Source of the DNA: Synechococcus sp. BL107
GTDB taxonomy: Bacteria > Cyanobacteriota > Cyanobacteriia > PCC-6307 > Cyanobiaceae
NCBI RefSeq assembly: GCF_000153805.1
Contig: NZ_DS022298.1
Coordinates: 1,492,827 to 1,556,826, forward strand
Direction of reading: 5' to 3'
Length of the DNA stretch: 64,000 nt
Each line of letters starts with the position of its first letter. Position 1 is the stretch's first letter. The position numbers and the translations under genes were made by a program. The notes below the pieces were generated by a model. The model was not told the DNA's origin, ran no database searches, and worked only from the letters and a program-made list of their open reading frames with translations. Of the stretch, positions 54,955 to 63,336 are shown piece after piece.

Positions 54955-56853
54955 TTGCCGTTAGATCCCCCGAATTGGTGCTGGTCCTTGCCAGCAGTGG
55001 TTGATCCAAACCCATTGCCGGGTCTTGAACTTCCCCTACCGCTTCGTGCCCTATTGCGCCGTCGTGGATTTCGTTCAGTCGAAGAAGCCAAACAATTCCT
55101 GATCCCAACATCACTGCCGGAGGCAGAACTTCATTTTCCCGATCTGAAAAAAGCAACGAATCGTTTGGTGAAAGCGTGTCAGAACCACGAAACCGTGGCG
55201 ATCTGTGGCGACTACGACGCCGATGGAATGACGAGCACCGCGTTGCTATTGCGGGCCCTGGCTCCCTTAGGAGCTGCCCCTAGGGCAGCCATCCCCTCTC
55301 GCATGGAAGAGGGCTATGGACTCAATCCGTCCATGGTGGATCGACAGCACCGCGATGGTGTTCAAATTCTCGTCACCGTGGATAACGGGGTGGCAGCGTC
55401 GGCAGCACTTCAACGAGCCGCGGAATTGGGCATGGAAGTGATCGTGACGGACCACCACACCATTCCGGACAACCCAGCACCGATGACGGCTTTGATTCAC
55501 CCGGCGACAACGCCCAACGGATCTCCCTACCGAGGTTTGGCCGGCGTTGGTTTGGCCTACGTCCTGGCGCGAGCCGTTGCTGAACAACTGAATCAACCTG
55601 CTGCTATCTGCTCAGCCCGAGACCTTTTCTGCGTTGGCACCGTCGCCGATATGGCTCCCCTGATTGGTGCCAATCGCGCTTGGTTGTTGGAGGGACTTGG
55701 TCACCTCCATCACACCGAATGCTTCGGGTTACAGGCACTTCAACGTCTTGCCGGTTTGGGTGAGAACCCAATCACAGCCGAAGACATTGGTTTTCAACTC
55801 GCCCCACGCATCAATGCGGTTGGACGCTTGGGTGAACCTCGGCTCGTTGTGGATTTATTGACAGCGTCGGAACCCTCATCAGCGATGGCCTTGGCCCGAC
55901 GTTGTGATGATTTCAATCGTCAACGCCGTGATCTTTGCGATGCGATTGAGGCAGAGGCTGTTGCTTTGGTCGAAGCCGATTCATCAGATCAGTTGCCGTC
56001 GTTTCTTCTTTTAGCCCAGAGTCATTGGCACCATGGCGTGATCGGCATTGTTGCTGCTCGGCTGGTGGAGCGGTATCACCGCCCGGCTGCGCTCCTTGCC
56101 GGCGATGGCGAGGGACTGATGCGCGCCTCCGTGCGATCGCCTCGCGGGTTTGCCGTTGACCAAGCACTTAATCACTGCGCCAAGCTTTTGGAGCGCTTTG
56201 GTGGTCATCCAGCTGCAGGAGGATTTACCGTCCGAGCCGAGAATGTTCATGCCCTGCATGAACAACTGTGTGTTCAAGCGGATTCGTGGTTGACCCAACA
56301 GGGCCAGGGATTGCCCATCCAACCCGATGCTTTACTCCGATTGGATGAAGTGAATTGGGATCTCTGGAAGGCCCTGCAATCCTTGGCACCCTTTGGAATA
56401 GGCCATGAAGTGCCCTTGTTCTGGTCGCGGGGATGCAGTGTTGAGGAAAAACGTGATTTAAAGGGTGGACATCTTGCCCTGAGGTTGCGTCAAGGTGAAA
56501 CCGAGCGCAGAGCGATTGCCTGGAGATGGGATCCAGCTAGCCATGTTCCAGATCACTGTGATGTGGCATATCGCGTCAGTTTGAATCGCTGGCAGGGCGA
56601 GCAGAGGCTCCAGTTGGAACTCAAGGCGATCCGTATTCACAGCGACTCAGTGATGTTGCAAAGGGGTCCTAGAAATTACGTTGCAAAGCAGATATCAAGC
56701 TCAGAATTCACCCTCACCAACAGCGACGGGCGATCATTGCAAGCCGCGATCAACGACGACAATTCACTCGTTAGCAACGATGAGCTTGCCAATGATGCAA
56801 GGGTGAGTCAGTTGCTTGAAGAGGCTGTCCTAGGCCTAGGACTACGTCCTTAA
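54955..56853 (+). CDS. recJ: Single-stranded-DNA-specific exonuclease RecJ
   Basis: A 5'-3' ssDNA exonuclease of recombination and mismatch repair. The DHH phosphoesterase motifs are present: CGDYDADGMTSTALLL (about residue 84), TVDNGVAASAAL, VTDHHTIPDN (about 165) and GTVADMAPL. The DHHA1 part includes FGGHPAAGGF, followed by an OB-like C-terminal domain. About 632 residues from TTG at 54955; no ATG fits upstream of the conserved region, so the start is provisional. It converges with psb30, 11 bases apart. Confidence 0.93.
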   Translation: MPLDPPNWCWSLPAVVDPNPLPGLELPLPLRALLRRRGFRSVEEAKQFLIPTSLPEAELHFPDLKKATNRLVKACQNHETVAICGDYDADGMTSTALLLRALAPLGAAPRAAIPSRMEEGYGLNPSMVDRQHRDGVQILVTVDNGVAASAALQRAAELGMEVIVTDHHTIPDNPAPMTALIHPATTPNGSPYRGLAGVGLAYVLARAVAEQLNQPAAICSARDLFCVGTVADMAPLIGANRAWLLEGLGHLHHTECFGLQALQRLAGLGENPITAEDIGFQLAPRINAVGRLGEPRLVVDLLTASEPSSAMALARRCDDFNRQRRDLCDAIEAEAVALVEADSSDQLPSFLLLAQSHWHHGVIGIVAARLVERYHRPAALLAGDGEGLMRASVRSPRGFAVDQALNHCAKLLERFGGHPAAGGFTVRAENVHALHEQLCVQADSWLTQQGQGLPIQPDALLRLDEVNWDLWKALQSLAPFGIGHEVPLFWSRGCSVEEKRDLKGGHLALRLRQGETERRAIAWRWDPASHVPDHCDVAYRVSLNRWQGEQRLQLELKAIRIHSDSVMLQRGPRNYVAKQISSSEFTLTNSDGRSLQAAINDDNSLVSNDELANDARVSQLLEEAVLGLGLRP

Positions 56854-56864
56854 CTTTGCCTTGT

Positions 56865-56972
56865 TCAGAGTGCTCCGCGGCGATAGAAGAGGATGAACAC
56901 AACGGCCGGACCAGCAAGAGCGATGAGGGCGAGGGCAGCGAAGTTGGCGATCAGGTGGAAATCGAAGCCCAT
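56865..56972 (-). CDS. psb30: Photosystem II reaction centre protein Psb30 (Ycf12)
   Basis: A 35-residue single-helix thylakoid protein found by translating the minus strand: [20 protein letters not shown], then [15 protein letters not shown]. The GPxVV...RRGxL ending is the Psb30/Ycf12 signature. Psb30 sits at the edge of photosystem II near cytochrome b559 and stabilises the dimer under strong light. ATG at 56972, stop at 56865. It is monocistronic and lies convergent to recJ. Confidence 0.9.
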   Translation of the reverse strand: MGFDFHLIANFAALALIALAGPAVVFILFYRRGAL

Positions 56973-57080
56973 GGCAAATGCGTGCGTTCTAACGAAAAGT
57001 TTGACACCAGGCTACGGGGCATTCGGCCCGAGCCGACCACTCTTTCATTTTGACTGTGATGGCTTGTCACAGCCACACCC

Positions 57081-57455
57081 ATGAACAAGCAATCCCCTTC
57101 ATGGCACTGCATCCATCAGTGCGGAGCCTGCTGCAGGCTTTGTCCCGAAGAACGTGGTGAAGCACTCGCGGCTTTGAGCGAAAATCAACGAACCAAATAC
57201 CTATCCATGGTTGGAGACGATGGATGGTGCATTCACTACGACAGCGGGGGACAACGCTGCACTATTTATTCCGATCGTCCTGATTTTTGTCGCGTTAGTG
57301 AGTTGGGAGCGTTGTTCGATGTCCCCACTGATGACATCGATTCATTCGCAATTGCTTGTTGCAGGCAACAAATCCGCGCAACCCATGGCGGGCGGAGTGG
57401 CGTAATGCGAAGGTTTAATCGTGCCCACCGAGCGAAAGGTGACAGACATGACTGA
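57081..57455 (+). CDS. YkgJ-family cysteine-cluster protein (UPF0153-like)
   Basis: A 124-residue protein with a metal-binding-type cysteine set: HCIHQCGACCRLCPEE near the N-terminus, then GWCIHY, RCTIYSDRPDFCR and ACCRQQ. This is the CxxxCxxCC ... C ... CxxY ... RPxxCR layout of the YkgJ family, thought to bind zinc or iron, function unknown. It overlaps the first GDT1-type transporter gene by 8 bases, so a role tied to metal handling is possible (inference). A 6-bp inverted repeat (57054-57072) precedes the start. Confidence 0.85.
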   Translation: MNKQSPSWHCIHQCGACCRLCPEERGEALAALSENQRTKYLSMVGDDGWCIHYDSGGQRCTIYSDRPDFCRVSELGALFDVPTDDIDSFAIACCRQQIRATHGGRSGVMRRFNRAHRAKGDRHD

Positions 57456-57786
57456 GTCAGGTGAAAAGCCCTCTGGCCGCCCTGGCTTCTTTGCTGTTTT
57501 ATTCAGCACTTTCACAACTGTTTTTCTTGCCGAGCTTGGCGATAAAACACAGCTCGCCACGCTCCTTCTCTCGGCTCAATCCGGTTCGCCTGGCCTTGTT
57601 TTTCTGGGTGCAGCGCTTGCTTTGATTTGCTCAAGCCTTGTCGGTGTTTTGGTTGGGCAATGGCTTGCTAAAACCCTGCCCCCAGAACGCCTTGAATTCA
57701 TGGCGGGCGTGCTCATGGTTTGCCTCGGTTTATGGCTTGGACTCCAAGCCAGCCGCTCGCTCATCGTCATCGGATCCCAGGCTTAA
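57448..57786 (+). CDS. GDT1/UPF0016 half-transporter, first of pair
   Basis: A protein of about 112 residues with three hydrophobic segments and one copy of the family motif ELGDKTQLA (E-x-G-D-K-T), the cation site of GDT1/TMEM165 exchangers. Full-length GDT1 proteins carry two such halves; here each half is a separate gene. In cyanobacteria the family exports or compartmentalises manganese (Mnx), and split hemi-exchangers are known (Hmx1/Hmx2, from memory). ATG at 57448 overlaps the YkgJ-type stop. It probably pairs with the product of the next gene. Confidence 0.88.
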   Translation: MTESGEKPSGRPGFFAVLFSTFTTVFLAELGDKTQLATLLLSAQSGSPGLVFLGAALALICSSLVGVLVGQWLAKTLPPERLEFMAGVLMVCLGLWLGLQASRSLIVIGSQA

Positions 57787-57789
57787 GCC

Positions 57790-58107
57790 ATGGATTTTGC
57801 TCTTCTCCTCTCCACATTCGTCACCGTTTTTCTTGCGGAACTTGGTGATAAAACCCAGTTAGCAACGGTCGCGATAAGTGGCACATCCGATCGTCCACTG
57901 GCGGTGTTTCTTGGGTCGTCATCCGCTCTTGTCGTGGCGAGTCTGCTGGGAGCATTGGCGGGTGGTTCTGTCGCCACTGTGATTCCCAGTGATCTGCTGC
58001 AACTTGTCGCGTCATTTGGTTTTTTAGTGATCGGATTTCGTCTTCTGTGGCCATTACTGGCAAACCAAGCAAAGGAGCCCGACGAAACCGATCCATCGAA
58101 CTCTTAA
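57790..58107 (+). CDS. GDT1/UPF0016 half-transporter, second of pair
   Basis: A 105-residue membrane protein with three hydrophobic segments and its own FLAELGDKTQLATVA motif. It starts 3 bases after the first half, so the two should be made in similar amounts and form a heterodimer of antiparallel halves. The tail is acidic (EPDETDPSNS). A role in manganese or calcium transport at the thylakoid or plasma membrane is expected from the family; the ion is not readable from sequence. Confidence 0.88.
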   Translation: MDFALLLSTFVTVFLAELGDKTQLATVAISGTSDRPLAVFLGSSSALVVASLLGALAGGSVATVIPSDLLQLVASFGFLVIGFRLLWPLLANQAKEPDETDPSNS

Positions 58108-58204
58108 GCTGGTCTGAGGTTGGGGTTCTCTGCAGGTTTGACGGCTGCGTCAGCCGCTCCATCCTTCCCCCCGGTTCTGTTAGCCGGTTTCTTCCTCCAT
58201 TTCG

Positions 58205-60559
58205 ATGAAATTCACGGTCGCCGATCTGCTCGACCAGTTGTCCACCAACGATTCGGTTGAGACAGCTGTTATCGCAAAAATTCTGAAGCTGACAAATAAA
58301 TCAGATAAGCAATCTCTGGACATCGCGATTGAAGCCCTCTCAAAAATTGGCGTTCTGACTCGCGGTGAAGGAGACGTTATCGCCCGCACGCGCAACGACG
58401 AATTTATAGATGCTCGACTTCGATGTAGCAGTAAGGGATTTTGTTTTGCGATTCGGGATGACGGCGGAGACGATATCTATGTCCGAGATCATCAACTCAA
58501 TCACGCCTGGAACGGTGATCGCGTCCTTGTGAGGATTACGCGCGAGGGAGGGCGTCGTCGTTCCCCAGAAGGGGGTGTGCAATGCATTTTGGAGCGTTCC
58601 ACGACGTCGCTGCTTGGACAGGTTGAACGTCGAGACGATCAATTGTTTGCCGTTCCCCTAGACGATCGGATGCTCACCACAATCCGACTGCCGAACGAAG
58701 CTGAGGAATATCTATCCAGTGAGGACCCAACTGCGGTGGTTGAGGTGCTTGTGGATCGCTATCCGATTGCTCAACATCCGGCCCTGGGTCAAGTGGTTCG
58801 TCCACTCCCACTGAATGGCGGTCCAGCCGCCGATCGCGATCTTCTGCTCACCAAAGCAGGACTTCACCAACGCCCCTCTCCCCCCCGTGGAAGTGGCAAG
58901 GTGCCTGCCGCGAAAGGTCGTATCGACCTCACAGATCAACCCGCTTTGTTGTTGAGAAGTTGGACTGATCCCAGTTCACCAGGGCTTCCAGCAGTTCATG
59001 TGGAAGCGCGCGATGGGGGTTGTCGTCTGTGGGTCCATGCTCCTGCGGTGGCAGAACGCATCTTGGGGAGCAATGCCCTCGACGTTTGGTTGAGGGAACG
59101 GATGGAAGCCCTTTGCCTAGGAGAAAATTGGCAATCCTTGCTCCAACCCTCCCTCAACACAACCACCTGCTTTCAACCTGGTGAAGTCGGCGAGGCCGTC
59201 ACCGTATGCATGGATGTGTCCCATATTGGAGAACTCACGCACTGGGAGTTCAGTCTTTCAACGGTCAAGCCGGTGGCCTCCGTTGGTGTTGCACAACTCA
59301 AGGCACTCGATGAACGCAAACCCAAATCGCGAAGCATTCCCGTTGCTCTCAAGGGGATCAAGGATTATTTAGGTCAACTTGAAACGCTCCGCTTTTGTGA
59401 AAGTTGCTTGAGAAAGCATGAACAGGCTCAAGGCTTTGTTCAGTTGGACCTATGTCCACCACAATTAGAAAGCCTGGGTGATTTGCGCTGGGTAGACCCG
59501 ATTGGATTGCGTCATCGCTGGATTGATGCATCTGTTTCTTCGGATCCCCAATCTCTGCTGCAGCCTCTGATTCGAGCTGCAGATCGTGCCTGGCAACTTC
59601 ATCGAGAAGCACTGAATCTTCCAGGCATCACCACTCAAACAGGAGATCCAGATCCTTCAACTCTTACCGATGTGGCTAAAAGTGCGATCGCGCTTGAGTT
59701 GCCCTTGGAATTGGATGAAGAAGGGAGTCCTTCTGCTCAGGAGTTGATCGGTGTCTTCACTGATTCACCGCATCGACGGGTTCTTGAACAGCAACTCAGC
59801 CATGCTTTGCCTGCACTCAATTTTGAGGCTGTTGTCCCAACGTCTGAATCACCTGAGACAGAGCAAACTTCACCCGAAGATTCCCCCTTGGAACCTGGCA
59901 ACGCGGCTGTTAAGACCGTCGAAAAGACGCCTTCCGCGCCTTGGTGTTGCCCCACGCTGAGTTATGCCCATCTGGTGAATCAGCAAATCTTGGTGTCATT
60001 GCTTCAAGACGGCAAAGATCGACCAACAGTGCGCCAGAAGGAACGATTGGTGCTTGGCCGTAAGGGTTCCGAGCAAGATCTCAACTGGGCTTTATTCACT
60101 GGAAGTCAAAACGACAAACTCAAGTCGTTGGTGAGTGATCGCTTAGTCCAACGACTGAATGGACGCCGCCGGCAAGTGCTGGAGCTTGAAAAAGACCTCT
60201 TATCCATGGTTCAGGCACGCGCTGCCCAACCTTTGGTGGGGTTGACGACCGATGGTCGCATTAGTGGAGTTCAAAGCTACGGATTCTTCGTTGAAGTTGG
60301 AGAAAGTCGTGTGGAAGGCTTGGTGCATGTCAGCTCCCTCAACGACGACTGGTATGAGTATCGATCTCGCCAAAACCGACTCGTAGGTCGGAAGAACAAA
60401 CGTGTCTATCAACTGGGAGATACTGTTCAAGTTCGAGTGATCAAAGTAGATGTTTTACGCAATCAAATAGATCTGGAAGTCAATCCTGCGGATGTAGATG
60501 GTTCCCACGATGAAACCGAGACGAATCCAGCTCTATCAGTCACTATGAGTGATCAATAA
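58205..60559 (+). CDS. RNase R-like protein without RNB catalytic residues
   Basis: A 784-residue RNase R/RNB homologue. Seen: an N-terminal winged-helix-like region, a cold-shock domain (SSKGFCFAIRDDGGDDIYVR, about 75-95), a degenerate RNB domain, and a C-terminal S1 domain (673-760, GRISGVQSYGFFVEVGESRV). DLTDQP (241-246) aligns with the RNase R segment before the active site. The DxxxxxDxDD aspartates that should follow are absent (LRSWTDPSSPGLP), and SPIRRYPDL is replaced by CPTLSYAHL. It is therefore probably an RNA-binding, catalytically inactive paralogue. The following gene, ubiX, begins 3 bases downstream. Confidence 0.85.
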   Translation: MKFTVADLLDQLSTNDSVETAVIAKILKLTNKSDKQSLDIAIEALSKIGVLTRGEGDVIARTRNDEFIDARLRCSSKGFCFAIRDDGGDDIYVRDHQLNHAWNGDRVLVRITREGGRRRSPEGGVQCILERSTTSLLGQVERRDDQLFAVPLDDRMLTTIRLPNEAEEYLSSEDPTAVVEVLVDRYPIAQHPALGQVVRPLPLNGGPAADRDLLLTKAGLHQRPSPPRGSGKVPAAKGRIDLTDQPALLLRSWTDPSSPGLPAVHVEARDGGCRLWVHAPAVAERILGSNALDVWLRERMEALCLGENWQSLLQPSLNTTTCFQPGEVGEAVTVCMDVSHIGELTHWEFSLSTVKPVASVGVAQLKALDERKPKSRSIPVALKGIKDYLGQLETLRFCESCLRKHEQAQGFVQLDLCPPQLESLGDLRWVDPIGLRHRWIDASVSSDPQSLLQPLIRAADRAWQLHREALNLPGITTQTGDPDPSTLTDVAKSAIALELPLELDEEGSPSAQELIGVFTDSPHRRVLEQQLSHALPALNFEAVVPTSESPETEQTSPEDSPLEPGNAAVKTVEKTPSAPWCCPTLSYAHLVNQQILVSLLQDGKDRPTVRQKERLVLGRKGSEQDLNWALFTGSQNDKLKSLVSDRLVQRLNGRRRQVLELEKDLLSMVQARAAQPLVGLTTDGRISGVQSYGFFVEVGESRVEGLVHVSSLNDDWYEYRSRQNRLVGRKNKRVYQLGDTVQVRVIKVDVLRNQIDLEVNPADVDGSHDETETNPALSVTMSDQ

Positions 60560-60562
60560 TCC

Positions 60563-61171
60563 ATGCATCCTTATGTACTCGCTGTTACTGGTGCGTCTGC
60601 ACAACCTTTGGCTGAACGATCCCTACAGCTTCTTTTGGAGAACGATCGGAAAGTTCATTTTGTATTGAGTCGAGGTGCTCATGAAGTTTTTCGGGCTGAG
60701 CAGGGATTGTCAATTCCCGTCGATCCGGAGCAACAAATTCCCTTTTGGAGAGAACGTTTAAAGGTTGAAAGCGGCGAACTGATCTGTCATCGATGGAATG
60801 ATCAAAGTTCATCAATCGCCAGTGGGAGTTATCGAACGAAAGCGATGGTGATTGTTCCTTGCAGCATGGGAACTGTTGGACGGATTAATGCAGGTATTGC
60901 TACGGACTTAATTGAACGATGCGCCGACGTTCATCTGAAAGAACGGCGTCCCCTTGTGATTGCTCCAAGAGAAACTCCTTGGAATCTCATTCACTTACGC
61001 AACCTCACCGCCTTGGCTGAGGCCGGTGCCACCATTGCGCCGCCGACCCCTGCTTGGTACACCCAACCCAAATCGTTGAGCGACATGGTGGACTTTTTGG
61101 TCGTTCGTTTATTCGATGGCCTTGATGAAGACCTAGCTCCGCTTCAACGTTGGACAGGCCCGCTTCAATGA
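60563..61171 (+). CDS. ubiX: Flavin prenyltransferase UbiX
   Basis: Makes prenylated FMN, the cofactor of UbiD-type decarboxylases used in quinone synthesis. Pattern: LAVTGASAQPLAERSLQLLL at the N-terminus, VIVPCSMGTVGRINAGIATDL in the middle, and RPLVIAPRETPWNLIHLRN near residue 135, all UbiX signatures. The 202 residues are normal. It starts 3 bases after the RNase R-like gene and overlaps the next gene by 4 bases, so this is a run of cotranslated genes. Confidence 0.94.
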   Translation: MHPYVLAVTGASAQPLAERSLQLLLENDRKVHFVLSRGAHEVFRAEQGLSIPVDPEQQIPFWRERLKVESGELICHRWNDQSSSIASGSYRTKAMVIVPCSMGTVGRINAGIATDLIERCADVHLKERRPLVIAPRETPWNLIHLRNLTALAEAGATIAPPTPAWYTQPKSLSDMVDFLVVRLFDGLDEDLAPLQRWTGPLQ

Positions 61172-61698
61172 CGCTTCTCCAGCGAATTCTGCTGATTCCA
61201 AGTTTGCTTCCCCTCGTGGTTGTTCTTGTGTTGTCGGTGCTTCATCGGGGGGAACCAACCCGTCTGCATTTATTGGGATGGTCATCTCCAGAAGTTCCCC
61301 TTGGTGTGTGGACAGCTCTTGCGGCAACGGGTGCAGCAGGTCTTGCAGCCTCGAGTTCCATCTTGATCACGACACGCAAGCAACCATTAAGACGACGGTT
61401 GCATCGGTCTTATGAGCCTGTTTCCCCATCAAATAGGCAGGAAGACTTCACTACTCCGCATATCCCCGTTCCAGCTCCGCCGCAACGAGATCTGCGTGAG
61501 CCTGCTCCAACAGTCGCCGTTGCCTATCGCGTCATCAAACGAGGAGTCCCACCCCAGCACAGCAGCCATGCAGCCGATGTGGACTCAGTTCAAAGGGTCA
61601 ACGAGCCTGCCCCTCGAAGCGTTTCCGACCCACTTGCCTCAGAATCAAAACCCGAAGAAGCCTCTGAGTGGGGAGATGATCCCAATCGCGACTGGTAG
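61168..61698 (+). CDS. Two-helix membrane protein with disordered tail, unknown
   Basis: About 176 residues from ATG at 61168, which overlaps the ubiX stop. Two hydrophobic segments (residues 7-25, LLIPSLLPLVVVLVLSVL; 44-68, GVWTALAATGAAGLAASSSI) form a hairpin resembling LapA/DUF1049 proteins. A basic stretch and a Pro/Ser/Glu-rich tail of about 100 residues follow, ending EASEWGDDPNRDW. Family membership is tentative. The tail is probably cytoplasmic by the positive-inside rule. Confidence 0.72.
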   Translation: MTLLQRILLIPSLLPLVVVLVLSVLHRGEPTRLHLLGWSSPEVPLGVWTALAATGAAGLAASSSILITTRKQPLRRRLHRSYEPVSPSNRQEDFTTPHIPVPAPPQRDLREPAPTVAVAYRVIKRGVPPQHSSHAADVDSVQRVNEPAPRSVSDPLASESKPEEASEWGDDPNRDW

Positions 61699-61743
61699 AC
61701 GGTCGGTGGATCTGCGTACAGTTACCGCAGAGACCATGATCCG

Positions 61744-62151
61744 GTGAGCGAAGCGCCAGCAAACAAACCAGCTGCCAAGCCAAAACCACCAAAACCCGAG
61801 GACAAGCCCTTCCCGGAATTCATCGACACTTTGTTTTTGCCTGCAGTCGCAAAACAGTTGTTGGAAAACGGAATTACGGCTGATCGTCTCGAGCGCATCG
61901 ACGGTGATCGCCCTGTCGTTGGTGGTCGTTGCCCGATGGTGGTGGGTGATCTCCCCGGTGGTCGCCGATTTTGGCTTTGTTTTGCCAAGGAAGATATCAG
62001 TAGTGGCAAGGTGATTGCGTTGGCTGATCCCGGAAGTGAACCAACCTTATTGGAGAGTTTTTTAATCGACGAGAAACGCATGTCATTGCCGTTGCTCGTC
62101 TCCCGTCTGTTGCAGCGGTTAAATGGCCAAAAATGGCTGGGGGGTAATTAA
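61744..62151 (+). CDS. DUF2996 family protein
   Basis: A 135-residue protein from GTG at 61744. A Pro/Lys/Ala-rich leader (residues 1-24) precedes a compact domain: FIDTLFLPAVAKQLLENGI, GRCPMVVGDLPGGRRFWLCF and FLIDEKRMSLPLLVSRLLQR. This matches DUF2996, a cyanobacterial family of unknown function. It lies 71 bases before acsF in the same direction, so it may share a transcript with it. Confidence 0.82.
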   Translation: MSEAPANKPAAKPKPPKPEDKPFPEFIDTLFLPAVAKQLLENGITADRLERIDGDRPVVGGRCPMVVGDLPGGRRFWLCFAKEDISSGKVIALADPGSEPTLLESFLIDEKRMSLPLLVSRLLQRLNGQKWLGGN

Positions 62152-62171
62152 GTCCAGAGTTACAGGCGCCC

Positions 62172-62204
62172 CTTTCAATGCGCTAACACGCCTACATTGG
62201 AAAG
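62172..62204 (+). promoter_or_regulatory. Imperfect inverted repeat upstream of acsF
   Basis: CTTTCAATG (62172-62180) pairs with CATTGGAAAG (62195-62204) with a single bulged base. It lies 19 bases before the acsF ATG, in the 71-base gap after DUF2996. There is no T-run. It could be a leader hairpin or a binding site for a light- or oxygen-responsive regulator. Confidence 0.3.
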
Positions 62205-62222
62205 ATCGCGATATCGAAGCTG

Positions 62223-63302
62223 ATGGTCCCTCCCACCGCTGTAGCTAGTCAGACGGTAGACAGTGCTGTTGCCACCAAGGTTCCAGTCAAGGACACAATC
62301 TTGACGCCACGCTTCTACACCACAGATTTCGAGGCCATGGCGGCCATGGACCTGCGTCCTAATGAAGCAGAGTTAGAAGCTATTTGCGAAGAGTTCCGGA
62401 AAGATTACAACCGTCATCATTTTGTAAGAAATGATGAATTCGACGGAGCTGCGGACAAACTTGATCCTGAAACTCGAAAAGTTTTTGTTGAATTCCTTGA
62501 GCAAAGTTGTACCTCAGAGTTTTCGGGCTTCCTTCTCTATAAAGAGCTGAGCCGTCGGATCAAGAAAACAAATCCCCTCTTGGCTGAATGTTTTGGTCAC
62601 ATGGCGCGCGATGAAGCTCGCCATGCAGGATTCCTAAATAAGTCGATGAGCGATTTTGGAATGCAACTCGACCTTGGTTTCTTGACCGCCAGCAAGAATT
62701 ATACTTTCTTTAAACCTAAATTTATTTTTTACGCTACATATCTTTCTGAAAAAATCGGATATTGGCGCTACATTGCTATTTTTCGTCACCTAGAAAAGAA
62801 TCCTGATAGCAAGATTTTTCCGATCTTTAATTTCTTCGAAAACTGGTGCCAAGACGAAAATCGTCACGGTGATTTCTTCGATGCATTAATGAAGGCCCAA
62901 CCCGACACAGTTCGTGGCCCTATCGCCAAACTTTGGTGTCGATTCTTCTTGTTGGCTGTCTTCGCAACGATGTACGTCAGGGACGTTGCTCGGAAAGAGT
63001 TCTATGAATCACTAGGGCTCGATGCACGCACCTACGACAAGATGGTGATTGAAAAAACCAACGACACGTCAGCAAGGGTGTTTCCGGTGGTTCTTGACGT
63101 CAACAACCAAAAGTTTTGGGTACGGCTTGAACGATTAGTGAATAACAATGCCGCACTTAATGCTGCTGATGCAAGTGACTCTCCAGCTCCGATCAAGGTG
63201 ATCCGCAAACTCCCCTTCTGGATCGCCAATGGTGCTGAGATGGCAAAGCTCTTCTTGATGCCAGCCATCGATAGTTCTAAATATCAGCCAGCAGTGCGCT
63301 GA
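62223..63302 (+). CDS. acsF: Mg-protoporphyrin IX monomethyl ester (oxidative) cyclase
   Basis: Aerobic di-iron cyclase that forms the fifth ring of chlorophyll. The 359 residues include ferritin-like iron motifs: [10 protein letters not shown] (E-x2-H near residue 132) and [13 protein letters not shown] (near 212). The conserved [12 protein letters not shown] follows, and [19 protein letters not shown] lies in the helical core. It associates with the thylakoid membrane, and its Ycf54 partner is not in the window. ATG at 62223. tldD starts 34 bases downstream. Confidence 0.97.
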   Translation: MVPPTAVASQTVDSAVATKVPVKDTILTPRFYTTDFEAMAAMDLRPNEAELEAICEEFRKDYNRHHFVRNDEFDGAADKLDPETRKVFVEFLEQSCTSEFSGFLLYKELSRRIKKTNPLLAECFGHMARDEARHAGFLNKSMSDFGMQLDLGFLTASKNYTFFKPKFIFYATYLSEKIGYWRYIAIFRHLEKNPDSKIFPIFNFFENWCQDENRHGDFFDALMKAQPDTVRGPIAKLWCRFFLLAVFATMYVRDVARKEFYESLGLDARTYDKMVIEKTNDTSARVFPVVLDVNNQKFWVRLERLVNNNAALNAADASDSPAPIKVIRKLPFWIANGAEMAKLFLMPAIDSSKYQPAVR

Positions 63303-63336
63303 TAACTCCGCCTTTCGTTACCTTTACTTCAATCCA

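Noticed and set aside
57054-57072. CTGTGA-N7-TCACAG resembling a CRP/SyCRP1 site before the YkgJ-type gene
   Set aside because: The CRP consensus TGTGA/TCACA needs a 6-base spacer; here it is 7, and the site lies only 9 bases before the start codon, too close for activation.
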